This document shows, piece by piece, positions 1-8,528 of a stretch of DNA of 64,000 nt. Where the stretch lies: positions 1 to 64,000 of the forward strand of contig JAAEZH010000030.1 in NCBI GenBank assembly GCA_018222965.1, read 5' to 3'. Each line of letters begins with the position of its first letter. The stretch's first letter is position 1. This DNA comes from Bacteroidota bacterium (GTDB lineage: Bacteria; Bacteroidota; Bacteroidia; Chitinophagales; Saprospiraceae). The position numbers and the translations under genes were made by a program. The notes below the pieces were generated by a model. The model was not told where the DNA came from and did no database searches. It was given only the letters and a program-made list of their open reading frames with translations.

Positions 1-271
1 CGAGTTTAGCCAGTTTAGCTTTTTGACTTGCAGCGCAGCGTTAAAAATAAAATACTCCCGATAGCTATCGGGATGATCTTTGCTTCATTTGCATCAAGGC
101 AAAGAAGCCGCCGGAGGCAAATACAATTAAGTCAGAACGGGGGTTCTCCCCCTTCAACCCGATAGGAATCGGGAGGTGGAGCAGAGAACCAGGGGCAAAT
201 AGTGGTACAGGATTATACTAATTATCAATATTAAGAGTGCCCTGAAGTTTGAGTGGCAGTAAACCTAAAAA
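1..271. other. Intergenic region with palindromes at the left edge
   Basis: No open reading frame of note. The stretch holds a perfect 16-bp palindrome CCCGATAGCTATCGGG at 57-72 and a related imperfect one, CCCGATAGGAATCGGG, at 158-173. On the minus strand the intervening sequence resembles short non-coding repeats that I recall as common between Bacteroidota genes. It could be the end of a repeat that continues outside the window. Function unknown. Confidence 0.4.
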
Positions 272-1303
272 CTACAAAGTACCACTCGCTTCCCGATACA
301 CTACCGCAGCCATAACCTGACCAACAATGCCAAGAGTGCGTTTAGAAATGATATCAATGTTGTCATTATGCGTGTGCCAATAATCACCAAATCCGGTTTC
401 TGAACCAGCGGGTTTGTTGATGATATCGATCATCGGAATTTCGGCGATGGTATTCACAAAGTAGTGGTCATCGAAAATGATTCCGGTAGGGATGTTGACA
501 AATAAATTGCCGTGGCCCATCGTGCCGGCCAGGCGCCAGATCTTGTTCATCACCTGCGGTGCATAGGTCATGGAAACCTGATCTTTGGTGAAACGCGGCG
601 TGTCTGATCCAACCATGTCGAGGAGGATGCCGTAGAGCGGACTGTAACCCGCTTTGTGCAAATTGTTGGACCAGTATTGGGAGCCCAATCCCCAGGTTTT
701 GGGGTCGCTGCCGCCTGATTGGCCCTGATCTTCCACATCAAAAAGAACGATGTCTACACCGAAAGTTTCGATAGGGTTTGCTTGTAGAACTCGGGCTAGT
801 TCGATCAAAACGCCAACTCCTGAAGCCCCATCGTCGGCACCGTCAATGGCTTCTGCCTGCCGCTCGGTGCTCAATGGAGAATCGGCTACCGCTCTGGAAT
901 CCCAGTGTGCTGAAAGCACAATTCTGCGCTTTGCATTTGGATTGTACTGAGCAATGATATTGGTCGCCGGCATTTTCGTGCCATCGTATTTTTCTGCTGT
1001 CCAGCTTTGCTCAATCACATCCAATCCGTAAGACTTGAACTTGGAAACCATCCAGTCGCGGCATTGGGTATGCGCTTCGGTGCCCGGCACACGCGGACCG
1101 AATTCGATTTGTTTAACCACAAAGGCATAAGCGGAATCCTTGTTGAATGCCGGAACCTTATACGTCTTTTGCACCACTGGTTCTTCGGGGGGTGTCGGAG
1201 GTGTATCCGGATTGTCTTGTGTGTCGTCGCCACAGCTAATGCTCATAAGCATAATGGCAGCCAGAAAAAACAGTCCGCGGAAATGGATAGCTCTTAGATT
1301 CAT
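272..1303 (-). CDS. M28-family zinc lipoprotein, glutaminyl-peptide cyclotransferase-like
   Basis: Predicted exported lipoprotein of 343 residues. A hydrophobic leader ends at Cys24 (SISC), followed by a Pro-rich linker. The M28 fold signature is present: SAHWDSR (His133, Asp135), DGADDGASG (around Asp157-158), FDVED (Glu191/Asp192), DMVG (Asp229) and DYWHTHND (His310). The WH..ND ending and the overall length fit the glutaminyl cyclase branch (N-terminal pyroglutamate formation) better than a broad aminopeptidase. That subfamily assignment is inference; the M28 family is clear. It starts 11 bases after the thiL stop on the same strand, so the two are probably cotranscribed. Confidence 0.8.
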   Translation of the reverse strand: MNLRAIHFRGLFFLAAIMLMSISCGDDTQDNPDTPPTPPEEPVVQKTYKVPAFNKDSAYAFVVKQIEFGPRVPGTEAHTQCRDWMVSKFKSYGLDVIEQSWTAEKYDGTKMPATNIIAQYNPNAKRRIVLSAHWDSRAVADSPLSTERQAEAIDGADDGASGVGVLIELARVLQANPIETFGVDIVLFDVEDQGQSGGSDPKTWGLGSQYWSNNLHKAGYSPLYGILLDMVGSDTPRFTKDQVSMTYAPQVMNKIWRLAGTMGHGNLFVNIPTGIIFDDHYFVNTIAEIPMIDIINKPAGSETGFGDYWHTHNDNIDIISKRTLGIVGQVMAAVVYREASGTL

Positions 1304-1314
1304 GCGTTTTCTTG

Positions 1315-2373
1315 TTATTCGGATGTATTGAAGTGGTTCCAGCCCTGGGCCGTAATCGGATGAATATTGCCTCCTTTTGTATGCAAACGGATGCCATCCT
1401 TTTTATCAACGATTTCTCCGGCAATATATATGTCCGGCATGAATTTTACTTTTTCAAGATCGGCTGGGGATACCGTAAATAGCAACTCGTAATCTTCTCC
1501 GCCGCTCAGGGCACAGGTGATCGGATCAATGTTAAAATTGATGGCCATTTTTTCGGTGTCTGGATGAAGGGGCACACCGCTTTCTTCTACATAAGCCCCT
1601 ACACCGGATTGACTACAGATGTGAAATACTTCCGAAGCCAGTCCGTCGGAAACATCGATCATAGATGTCGGAATCAGCTCGTTTTTCGCAAAAAGCTCGA
1701 TCATGTCTTTTCGGGCCTCCGGTTTGAGTTGACGGCCAATCAGGTAATTCTGATCCTCGAGATTGGGTTTTACATCCGGATTGGAGAGGTAGATCTGTTT
1801 TTCCCGCTCCAGCAATTGCAGTCCGAGGTAAGCTGCACCGAGATTTCCGGTGATGCAGATAAGATCACCTGCTTTCGCTCCGTCGCGATATACAATCTGC
1901 TCTTTGGGGGCGCTCCCAACAGCTGTTACGCTTATTACAAGGCCTTTCGGCGAAGAAGTCGTATCTCCACCGACCAGATCAACATTGTAAAAGGAACAGG
2001 CAGTACGTATTCCCTCATACAATTCATCCAATGCTTCTACCGAGTATCTGTTGGACAAAGCGATGGAGACCGTCACCTGTTCGGGGATCGCATTCATGGC
2101 ATAAATATCGGAGAGGTTCACCACGATGGATTTGTATCCCAGGTGCTTTAAGGGGGTGTACATCATATCAAAATGAATGCCCTCAACCAACATATCTGTC
2201 GATACTACTGTCTGATTATTGCCGTGGTCTATAACGGCTGCATCGTCCCCAATACCTTTTACGGTGGAGGCTTTCTGAATAGAGAAACGGCTTGTCAGGT
2301 GGTTGATCAGGCCAAATTCACCCAGTTCGTTTACATCTGTTCTTTTCTGTTCTTGATCTTCTTTTTCTGCCAT
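1315..2373 (-). CDS. thiL: Thiamine-monophosphate kinase
   Basis: Phosphorylates thiamine monophosphate to thiamine diphosphate in the cytoplasm. About 352 residues. Family motifs in order: GIGDDAAV near the N terminus, DMLVEGIHF, NLSDIYAMNA, GGDTTSS, and SGGEDYELLF toward the C terminus (Mg-ATP and substrate binding in the PurM/ThiL superfamily). The frame is open for 12 more codons upstream. I choose the ATG at 2371-2373, because the extra codons overlap a TAATTTTG promoter element and the M-A-E-K start matches the family length. It leads a two-gene unit with the M28 lipoprotein. Confidence 0.9.
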   Translation of the reverse strand: MAEKEDQEQKRTDVNELGEFGLINHLTSRFSIQKASTVKGIGDDAAVIDHGNNQTVVSTDMLVEGIHFDMMYTPLKHLGYKSIVVNLSDIYAMNAIPEQVTVSIALSNRYSVEALDELYEGIRTACSFYNVDLVGGDTTSSPKGLVISVTAVGSAPKEQIVYRDGAKAGDLICITGNLGAAYLGLQLLEREKQIYLSNPDVKPNLEDQNYLIGRQLKPEARKDMIELFAKNELIPTSMIDVSDGLASEVFHICSQSGVGAYVEESGVPLHPDTEKMAINFNIDPITCALSGGEDYELLFTVSPADLEKVKFMPDIYIAGEIVDKKDGIRLHTKGGNIHPITAQGWNHFNTSE

Positions 2374-2378
2374 TGGTG

Positions 2379-2386
2379 CAAAATTA
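2379..2386 (-). promoter_or_regulatory. Bacteroidota -7 element upstream of thiL
   Basis: On the minus strand the sequence reads TAATTTTG, matching TAnnTTTG. It ends only five bases before the thiL ATG. Transcription would then begin at or next to the start codon, giving a leaderless or nearly leaderless mRNA. The -33 element is not convincing, so the call rests on one box. Confidence 0.45.
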
Positions 2387-2409
2387 TCAAATTTTCTGAG
2401 CCTAAACAC

Positions 2410-2757
2410 GCAAGCTATAAATGTGGCCTCTCAAAACAGCCGGACATTAATTATCAAAGCTGGGCATTGGGAACTGGTTGGTAATGTGCGACCCGCTCCG
2501 CCGGTCCGTTAATGTTATCGCTGGTTGACAGGTTGGTTTTCAATCCATCCTCTTTCATCTACCCCAACAAACGCCTCCCAGGCATTTTTGTCGCAAAAAA
2601 ACGGCAGTTGGTAAAAAAATCTGGTAATTGTATCACACAATTCCTTGTTTTGTAGCGTTCTTGATGATGGATTACCGCTTTTTCCGGCTTTCGCCGAATG
2701 AATAGGCAGAACTCCTTACAGTCTTATAACTACAAATCAACCAAAATCGAATCGAAT
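2410..2757. other. Intergenic region between divergent genes
   Basis: This separates divergent thiL and the LolA-like gene. A partial copy of the dispersed 17-mer, GGCTTTCGCCGAATG, lies at 2686-2699. The upstream codons open to the LolA-like frame (from 2698) lack signal-peptide character and are treated as untranslated. I see no RNA gene or terminator. Confidence 0.4.
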
Positions 2758-3480
2758 ATGAGAAAGTTTCTTCCGCTCTTAATGCTTGCCCTTTTTGCTT
2801 TTTCAAGCGCCAGCGTGCAGGCACAGGATGCTCAAGAAGTTATTGACACCTACCTGGAAGTCACCAATGCCACCGATTATACAAAGTTTAGCTCCATGCG
2901 AATGGAAGGAACTTCCACCAATCAGGGTATGGAATTTCCTATTTCCATTATTGCCATGCGTCCCAACTTGCAAAAGGTGGAAGTAAGCATTCAGGGCAAA
3001 CAATTTGTAGATGCTTTTGATGGCGAAGTTGCCTGGGGCATCAATCCTTTTATGGGAGGTGCCGAGCCAACCAAAAAGAATGCCGAGGAAACAGAAGATG
3101 CTGCCGAAAACTTTTTTGAGCCGGATCTTTTAAACTGGGAGGAAAAAGGCCATGATGTAACTTACGACGGCGAAGAGGAAGTTGAAGGCACCGCATGCCA
3201 CCGTCTCAAAATGATCAAAGAAAACGGCGATGAAGAATATTATTTCTTCGATCAGGAAACCGGCGTTTTGATCATGCAGCGCATGTACATGAAAAGCGGC
3301 CAAATGGTAGGACAGGCCCTTGAAACATACATGAGCGACTACGATGAGGTGAATGGAATCTTTGTACCTTTTACCATGGAACAAAAAGTAAACGGTCAGA
3401 CCATTATGCAAATGACCGCAAGCAACATCGAACTCGATCCGGGCGACATCGAAAAAGAAGACTTCGCCTTCCCGAAATAA
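2758..3480 (+). CDS. Secreted LolA-like (outer-membrane lipoprotein-sorting fold) protein
   Basis: About 240 residues, starting at the ATG that begins MRKFLPLLML, a normal Sec signal peptide ending near VQAQ. The mature part has the pattern of periplasmic LolA/LolB-fold proteins of Bacteroidota: an N-terminal helix (AQEVIDTYLEVTNA), then alternating strands (PNLQKVEVSIQG, AFDGEVAWGINP, YYFFDQETGVLIMQR, GIFVPFTMEQ). No lipobox is seen, so it is probably soluble in the periplasm. The fold assignment is from pattern only and the ligand is unknown. A strong terminator follows, so it is likely monocistronic. Confidence 0.6.
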   Translation: MRKFLPLLMLALFAFSSASVQAQDAQEVIDTYLEVTNATDYTKFSSMRMEGTSTNQGMEFPISIIAMRPNLQKVEVSIQGKQFVDAFDGEVAWGINPFMGGAEPTKKNAEETEDAAENFFEPDLLNWEEKGHDVTYDGEEEVEGTACHRLKMIKENGDEEYYFFDQETGVLIMQRMYMKSGQMVGQALETYMSDYDEVNGIFVPFTMEQKVNGQTIMQMTASNIELDPGDIEKEDFAFPK

Positions 3481-3501
3481 GAATTTGGATAAATCCTAAC
3501 G

Positions 3502-3538
3502 GAGGCTGACCGGCAATAAGTCGGCAGCCTCTTTTTTT
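3502..3538 (+). terminator. Rho-independent terminator after the LolA-like gene
   Basis: Stem GAGGCTG / CAGCCTC, extended by an inner CCG/CGG, with loop around AATAA and a run of seven T. Confidence 0.85.
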
Positions 3539-3607
3539 AGGCAATCCTCACTATCCGGATCTTCATAGGAAGTAAGAGGGGCGCCTGTTTAAATAAAACG
3601 CAAACCA

Positions 3608-6600
3608 ATGAGATTAAAACTTACCTCGCTTTTTAGTCTTTTACTTTCCCTCTCTTTTGTTTCTCAAATCCAGGCACAGGAACCCCTGAGTATCTCTTTT
3701 GGAGATCTATCTGCCCGAAGTATTGGTCCGGCAGTCATGAGTGGCCGGGTAGTCGATATTGAAGGAGTAGACTCCGACCATAAAAAGGTATACATTGGCT
3801 CCGCTTCCGGAGGAATCTGGTACTCCAATAATGGCGGCGCAGATTTTCGTCCGATATTTGATGAGCATACTATGTCTATCGGGCATATCACGGTCGATCA
3901 AAACCACCCCGATACCATTTGGGTAGGAACCGGAGAACCCTGGCCCCGAAACAGTGTATCTGTAGGGGACGGCCTCTACCGTTCTACCAATGGTGGTCGT
4001 ACCTGGGATCGCATCGGATTTGAAGATTCAGAACGCATCTCCCATATCTTTGTGGATCCCAATAATTCGGCTACCGTTTATGTAGCGGTGCTCGGCCATC
4101 TTTGGGGACCTCACCAAACACGTGGGATTTACAAGACCACCGACTTCGGCGAAAGCTGGGAACAGATCCTTTACGTAGATGAGAATACAGGTGCAGCAGA
4201 TATGACCATGCACCCGGAAGATCCCAATACGCTTTTCGTAAGCATGTGGGACCATCGTCGTTCACCCGATTATTTCGTTTCCGGCGGCCCCGGAAGCGGG
4301 CTCTATAAAACCACCGATGGTGGCGCTACCTGGGCAAAAGTAACAGAAGGCTTACCGGAAGGCGAACTCGGCCGCATGGCGGTTAGTTATGCGCCTTCTG
4401 ATGCCAACATTGTTTACCTCACGGTTGAGGCAGAAAAGAAAGAAGATAAAGGATTGTATCGCTCAGAGGATGGCGGCAATAGTTGGGAGTTCATCAGTTC
4501 GGATTTCAATTTGACTGTCCGCCCGTTTTATTTTTCCCGCCTGGTGGTTGATCCCAAAGATGCAGATAAACTGTACAAATGCGGACTCAATCTGACGGTC
4601 AGTGAAGATGGCGGCAACAGTTGGCGTACGGTAGGAAGTGGAGTGCACTCCGATATCCACGATGTGTGGGTAAATCCGGAAATGACTGACATGGTATTTA
4701 TTGGTACAGACGGAGGTGCTTACCGTTCGTTAGATGGGGGATACCTCTTTGAGATGTTTATGGACCTGCCGCTTTCTCAATTTTATGCCGTTACAGTAGA
4801 TCATGCAGAACCCTATAATGTCTATGGCGGTCTGCAGGATAATGGTTCCTGGTATGGCCCCTCGGCAAGCCCGGGTGGAGTAGAGAATAGTGACTGGAAT
4901 TTATCCAACTGGGGAGATGGTTTCCATTCGGTACCACATCCAACCGATCCGGATATTATTTATTCCGAAAGCCAGGGAGGAAACCTGGTGCGCCACAATC
5001 GCGCCGATGGCCAATCTAAAGACATAAAACCTATTGAAGAAGAAGGGGATCCGGACTACCGCTGGAACTGGAACAGTCCTATCCGTGTTAGTTCGCACAA
5101 TCCCGAGCGCATTTACTTTGGTGCCCAGTTTTTGTTCCGCTCGGATGACCGGGGCAACTCCTGGACAAAGATTTCTCCGGATCTGACTACCAATGATCCT
5201 GCGCGGCAGCGACAAAAAACCTCCGGGGGCTTGTCGATTGACAATTCCACGGCTGAGAATAATACCACCATTTATGTGATTGCTGAATCGCCGGTTCAGG
5301 AAGACATGATCTGGGTAGGCACGGATGACGGCTATCTTCAACTTACCCGCGATGGGGGAGAGAACTGGACCAACCTGACACCAAACATCCCGGACCTGCC
5401 TGCTTTCACCTGGTGTAGCAGTGTGGAGCCAAGTCACTTTGATGCCAACACCTGTTATGTAACATTCGATGGTCATAAGCAGGGCGATAAGACGACCTAT
5501 TTGTATAAGACAACAGATGGAGGCAAAACCTGGAAATCACTGGTTACAGAAGATCTGGAAAGTTATGCCCACTGCATCCGGGAGGACCTGGAAGTGCCTA
5601 ATCTCCTGTTCCTGGGAACCGAATTTGGCTTATACATTTCCGTCGATGGCGGAATGAGCTGGAAAGCCTTCCGGAATGACCTGCCTCGAGCCAGCGTGCG
5701 CGATATGGTAATCCACCCCAGAGATCATGCCTTGGTAATTGCTACCCATGGACGGGGAATCTTCATCCTCGATGATATTCGTCCGCTGCGGCAAATGAAT
5801 GCCCAAATTGCCGGAGAGACACTTTACTTCATGGATCTGGGGCCGACTTATTTCCGATTGCAGGGAACGGGACGTCCGTTTGGTGGTGCTGGTAATTTCA
5901 GCGGCTCAAACCCGAATGATGCAGCTCAGATCACCTACTATATGGAGAAGCGCCATGTCTTCGGAAAAATGAGCCTGGAAGTTTACAACCAGGACGGCGA
6001 ACTGGTGAAAACCCTTCCCGCCGGGAAAAGCGCTGGTATTAATATCGTAAACCTGCCCGTAAGGCTTCCGATGCCGAAGGCAGCGCCAACCAACAACCGG
6101 ATGGCCCTGTTTGGGTCGGTTCTTACCCCAACCCTTGAGGAGGGAGAATATACCGTAAAGGTCAAAAAGGGAAAGGAGACTTTTGAAACCAGCATTGAGC
6201 TGCTTTTCGATCCTAAGCACGAAGAAAATTATCCGGCAGCAGATCGTCAGCTGGCCCGGAAAACCCAGATGCGTTTGTACAACATGACCAACCAGCTGGG
6301 GTACATTTATTTCACCTTAGAGTCTATGCACAAGCAAGCCGAAGATCGGGCAGCTAAAACGGATAAGAAAAAGCTTAAGGCAAAGCTGATAGAATTCGCG
6401 GAAGCGACCAAAAAATACAAAGACGGACTGGTTGCTCTGGAAGGAGACTTTTACGTGGATGAGGGAAGCAATATCCGCGAGGATATTTCAACGCTTTATC
6501 TGGGGATGAGCCAATATCCGGGGAGCCCTTCTGCCGGTCAAATTCGCAAAACCGATGAGATGGAAGGGCGTATGGATGCTGTTCAAACCAGGTTTGACGC

Positions 6601-6697
6601 CTGGCATGCCATGATGAAAGAACTGAATGCCCAGCTGGAAAAACAGGAACTGGCTCCTATGAAGATCAAAACCTTGGAGGAGTATTTGGCGGAGTAG
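3608..6697 (+). CDS. Secreted BNR/Asp-box (VPS10/sortilin-like) beta-propeller protein
   Basis: 1029 residues with a Sec signal peptide ending near IQAQ. The body carries many Asp-box repeats of the S/T-x-D-G-G-x-x-W type: STNGGRTWDRI, TTDGGATWAKV, SEDGGNSWEFI, TRDGGENWTNL, TTDGGKTWKSL, SVDGGMSWKAF. These form multi-bladed propellers as in sialidases and sortilins. The C-terminal 250 residues are charged and helical, with no recognisable T9SS sorting domain. Bacteroidota encode many such proteins, often annotated as glycosyl hydrolase BNR or VPS10 domain. No sialidase active-site set is evident, so enzymatic activity is unproven. A paralogue of similar size lies at 36993-40148. Confidence 0.75.
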   Translation: MRLKLTSLFSLLLSLSFVSQIQAQEPLSISFGDLSARSIGPAVMSGRVVDIEGVDSDHKKVYIGSASGGIWYSNNGGADFRPIFDEHTMSIGHITVDQNHPDTIWVGTGEPWPRNSVSVGDGLYRSTNGGRTWDRIGFEDSERISHIFVDPNNSATVYVAVLGHLWGPHQTRGIYKTTDFGESWEQILYVDENTGAADMTMHPEDPNTLFVSMWDHRRSPDYFVSGGPGSGLYKTTDGGATWAKVTEGLPEGELGRMAVSYAPSDANIVYLTVEAEKKEDKGLYRSEDGGNSWEFISSDFNLTVRPFYFSRLVVDPKDADKLYKCGLNLTVSEDGGNSWRTVGSGVHSDIHDVWVNPEMTDMVFIGTDGGAYRSLDGGYLFEMFMDLPLSQFYAVTVDHAEPYNVYGGLQDNGSWYGPSASPGGVENSDWNLSNWGDGFHSVPHPTDPDIIYSESQGGNLVRHNRADGQSKDIKPIEEEGDPDYRWNWNSPIRVSSHNPERIYFGAQFLFRSDDRGNSWTKISPDLTTNDPARQRQKTSGGLSIDNSTAENNTTIYVIAESPVQEDMIWVGTDDGYLQLTRDGGENWTNLTPNIPDLPAFTWCSSVEPSHFDANTCYVTFDGHKQGDKTTYLYKTTDGGKTWKSLVTEDLESYAHCIREDLEVPNLLFLGTEFGLYISVDGGMSWKAFRNDLPRASVRDMVIHPRDHALVIATHGRGIFILDDIRPLRQMNAQIAGETLYFMDLGPTYFRLQGTGRPFGGAGNFSGSNPNDAAQITYYMEKRHVFGKMSLEVYNQDGELVKTLPAGKSAGINIVNLPVRLPMPKAAPTNNRMALFGSVLTPTLEEGEYTVKVKKGKETFETSIELLFDPKHEENYPAADRQLARKTQMRLYNMTNQLGYIYFTLESMHKQAEDRAAKTDKKKLKAKLIEFAEATKKYKDGLVALEGDFYVDEGSNIREDISTLYLGMSQYPGSPSAGQIRKTDEMEGRMDAVQTRFDAWHAMMKELNAQLEKQELAPMKIKTLEEYLAE

Positions 6698-7044
6698 GGT
6701 TGGTTGGTGTAGCGGTGTACTGGTGAAATGGTGTACCGGTGAAATGGTGGGTGGAAGCTGTTGATCCCGTTAATCCCGTTTGTTCCGTATAGGCCGATTC
6801 TTTGAGCCATCACCTTATAATATATAAAATGCCTGTTTGACGAGGGAGCTTGTCGAACGGGCATTTTTTTACTTGTGAAGGGGTGGAATGGTGGAAGGGT
6901 TTATTCCGTTCTTTCCGTTGGTTCCGTTTATTCCGTTGGTTCTGTTCTTTCCGTGAGTTTATTATTTGGGAAGATCTGCCGTATCAAACCATTAAAACGA
7001 ATTAAACGTTTAAAACGTAATCCCTACCTTCGCAAAAAAGGCTT
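6698..7044. repeat. Intergenic low-complexity repeats
   Basis: From about 6703 to 6760 an imperfect short tandem repeat is built on GGTGTACYGGTGAAATGGTG. From 6760 to 6790 and again from 6897 to 6957 the sequence is rich in TTCCGTT and ATCCCGTT units. A terminator separates the two blocks. Probably untranslated and slippage-prone. Confidence 0.5.
6827..6871 (+). terminator. Rho-independent terminator
   Basis: AAATGCCTGTTTGAC pairs with GTCGAACGGGCATTT (two wobble pairs) around a ten-base loop and runs into T7. It lies about 130 bases after the BNR protein stop. Confidence 0.8.
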
Positions 7045-7191
7045 ATGAAGTTTTTGATCATGCTGTTATTGGGATATTTTGCCTACCGGGTATTCCTGCA
7101 GCCAATGCTTAATCCGCCAAAGAATCCATCTGGTCGTAATGACGGGCGGGATGATGATTATGAATATACAGATTACGAAGAAGTAGAATAA
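7045..7191 (+). CDS. Small membrane protein, DUF4834-like
   Basis: 48 residues. The reading frame begins MKFLIMLLGYFAYRVFL, a single membrane segment, then QPMLNPP and an acidic Tyr-rich tail ending YEEVE. Architecture and size fit the short Bacteroidota DUF4834 proteins, but I cannot confirm the family. It ends one base before the ATG of the pseudouridine synthase, so the two are almost certainly translated from one mRNA. An upstream TACCTTCG near 7026 may be part of the promoter. Confidence 0.65.
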   Translation: MKFLIMLLLGYFAYRVFLQPMLNPPKNPSGRNDGRDDDYEYTDYEEVE

Positions 7192-7192
7192 T

Positions 7193-7867
7193 ATGTCAGA
7201 AGAGCAAGTTCGCCCGGGAGATATGGTTTTGTACAAAGACCAGCAATTGATAGTCATGAATAAACCAGCTGGTATGCCTGTACAAGCCGATCATAGTGGG
7301 GAGAAATCGCTGCTCGATCTGGCTGAGATCTATGCCAAGCGCCAGTTGTATCTTACTAATCGACTGGATCGTCCGGTGGGTGGCCTGGTTGTTCTGGCTA
7401 AAAACCCCGAAGCTGCGGCTAACCTGCACGAGCAATTGCGCAATCGCAAGATGCAAAAGATGTACTATGCCATCACGGGCAACAAACTTCCCGATGAAAA
7501 GGGATCGCTGACCCATTTTATTGGGAAAGGCAGTGGCCGAAACCGAAGCGAAGCGCTCGACGAATCGGATGGAAAGGCCAAAAAAGCCGAACTGAACTAC
7601 CAGTTACTGGGGGCCAGCGATCGCTATTTTCTGTATGAGATTGACCTTATTACAGGTCGCCACCATCAGATACGTGCACAGTTGGGCAAGATGGGCGCTC
7701 CTGTTCGCGGAGATGAGAAGTATGGCTTTAAACGGGCCAATAAAGACCGAAGCATCAATCTTTTTTGCCGCAAAATGACCTTCATACATCCCACCAAGGG
7801 CGAAAAGATGGAATTTGAAGCACCGCTGCCAGACACAAAGCTCTGGCAAAGTTTTAAGGGCGAATAA
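7193..7867 (+). CDS. RluA-family RNA pseudouridine synthase
   Basis: 224 residues. Contains the RluA catalytic signature NRLDRPVGGLVVLAK with the essential Asp59, then YYAITG, and a C-terminal LITGRHHQIRAQL motif typical of RluA/C/D enzymes. It lacks an N-terminal S4 domain, so it resembles short RluA-like proteins. The target uridine (tRNA or rRNA) cannot be read from sequence. It follows the 48-residue membrane protein with one base between and ends back to back with the convergent gene at 7868. Confidence 0.88.
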   Translation: MSEEQVRPGDMVLYKDQQLIVMNKPAGMPVQADHSGEKSLLDLAEIYAKRQLYLTNRLDRPVGGLVVLAKNPEAAANLHEQLRNRKMQKMYYAITGNKLPDEKGSLTHFIGKGSGRNRSEALDESDGKAKKAELNYQLLGASDRYFLYEIDLITGRHHQIRAQLGKMGAPVRGDEKYGFKRANKDRSINLFCRKMTFIHPTKGEKMEFEAPLPDTKLWQSFKGE

Positions 7868-8257
7868 TTACTGATCTTCCCCGTACAGCTCAAAAGCTTC
7901 CCGTAGGACAAAATCCTTTTCGGATTCTCCCGCTACCGGATACCGCATCAAATAAACGGGTTGAGCGGATTCTCCGATTGTAATGACTTCGACAAGTTCC
8001 CAGCCGCGACTGGTCATGAAACGCAGGGCGTGCATACGCGATTTGAATCGCAGTTTGCTGTTATCGCTCAGGTCCCTTACCGCAATGCGATTGTTTAAAA
8101 CGCCGCTTTGACGCACGCCGAGGTCGACAAACAGTTCAAAAAAGTTGGGAATGCCGAGGCAATTGGGCTGAGCTTCGCAATAGACATATTCGGTGTCTGA
8201 CTGAGCAACCGCCAGACTGCTAACTGTTAATAGTAGAATTAAGGCAATGTAACGCAT
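7868..8257 (-). CDS. Secreted hypothetical protein
   Basis: 129 residues with a clear Sec signal peptide (cleavage near AVAQ). The mature part has two Cys close together (YCEAQPNC) and a C-terminal segment RFMTSRGWELVEVITIGE...YLMRYP that resembles a small alpha/beta domain common in Bacteroidota secreted proteins. No function recognised. Its stop codon abuts the stop of the RluA-like gene. Confidence 0.7.
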   Translation of the reverse strand: MRYIALILLLTVSSLAVAQSDTEYVYCEAQPNCLGIPNFFELFVDLGVRQSGVLNNRIAVRDLSDNSKLRFKSRMHALRFMTSRGWELVEVITIGESAQPVYLMRYPVAGESEKDFVLREAFELYGEDQ

Positions 8258-8298
8258 GGTTTTTTCTTTTAAAAATAGATTACCTCTCTTGTTTTTTT

Positions 8299-8315
8299 GG
8301 CTTTCGCCGAAAGGC
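8299..8315 (+). repeat. Dispersed 17-mer, exact copy, intergenic
   Basis: GGCTTTCGCCGAAAGGC, an inverted repeat CTTTCG-C-CGAAAG with asymmetric flanks that give it a direction. It lies upstream of the DUF2723 gene, in 271 bases that otherwise hold only a possible TACTTTTG -7 box at 8462-8469. Confidence 0.9.
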
Positions 8316-8528
8316 TTATCATTACTTTAACTCGTCTGGCGAAAAGTGTTAAAGAAATTGAGAAATGCCTGCGGCTGTTTGCTTTGCATGGCTCTAACAG
8401 GCGATTGATTTGGAGGGGAGTGCCTCGAATTCCGGAAGGCTGGCACCATTACATTTTTTTTTACTTTTGCATGGCCCGGGCTCATTGCGGCATCGGGTGG
8501 GGAAAATCCCCGGAATAAAAAAGAATTC

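Noticed and set aside
3608-6697. Sialidase assignment for the BNR proteins
   Set aside because: Asp-boxes are present, but I see no Arg triad or FRIP motif expected of a sialidase.
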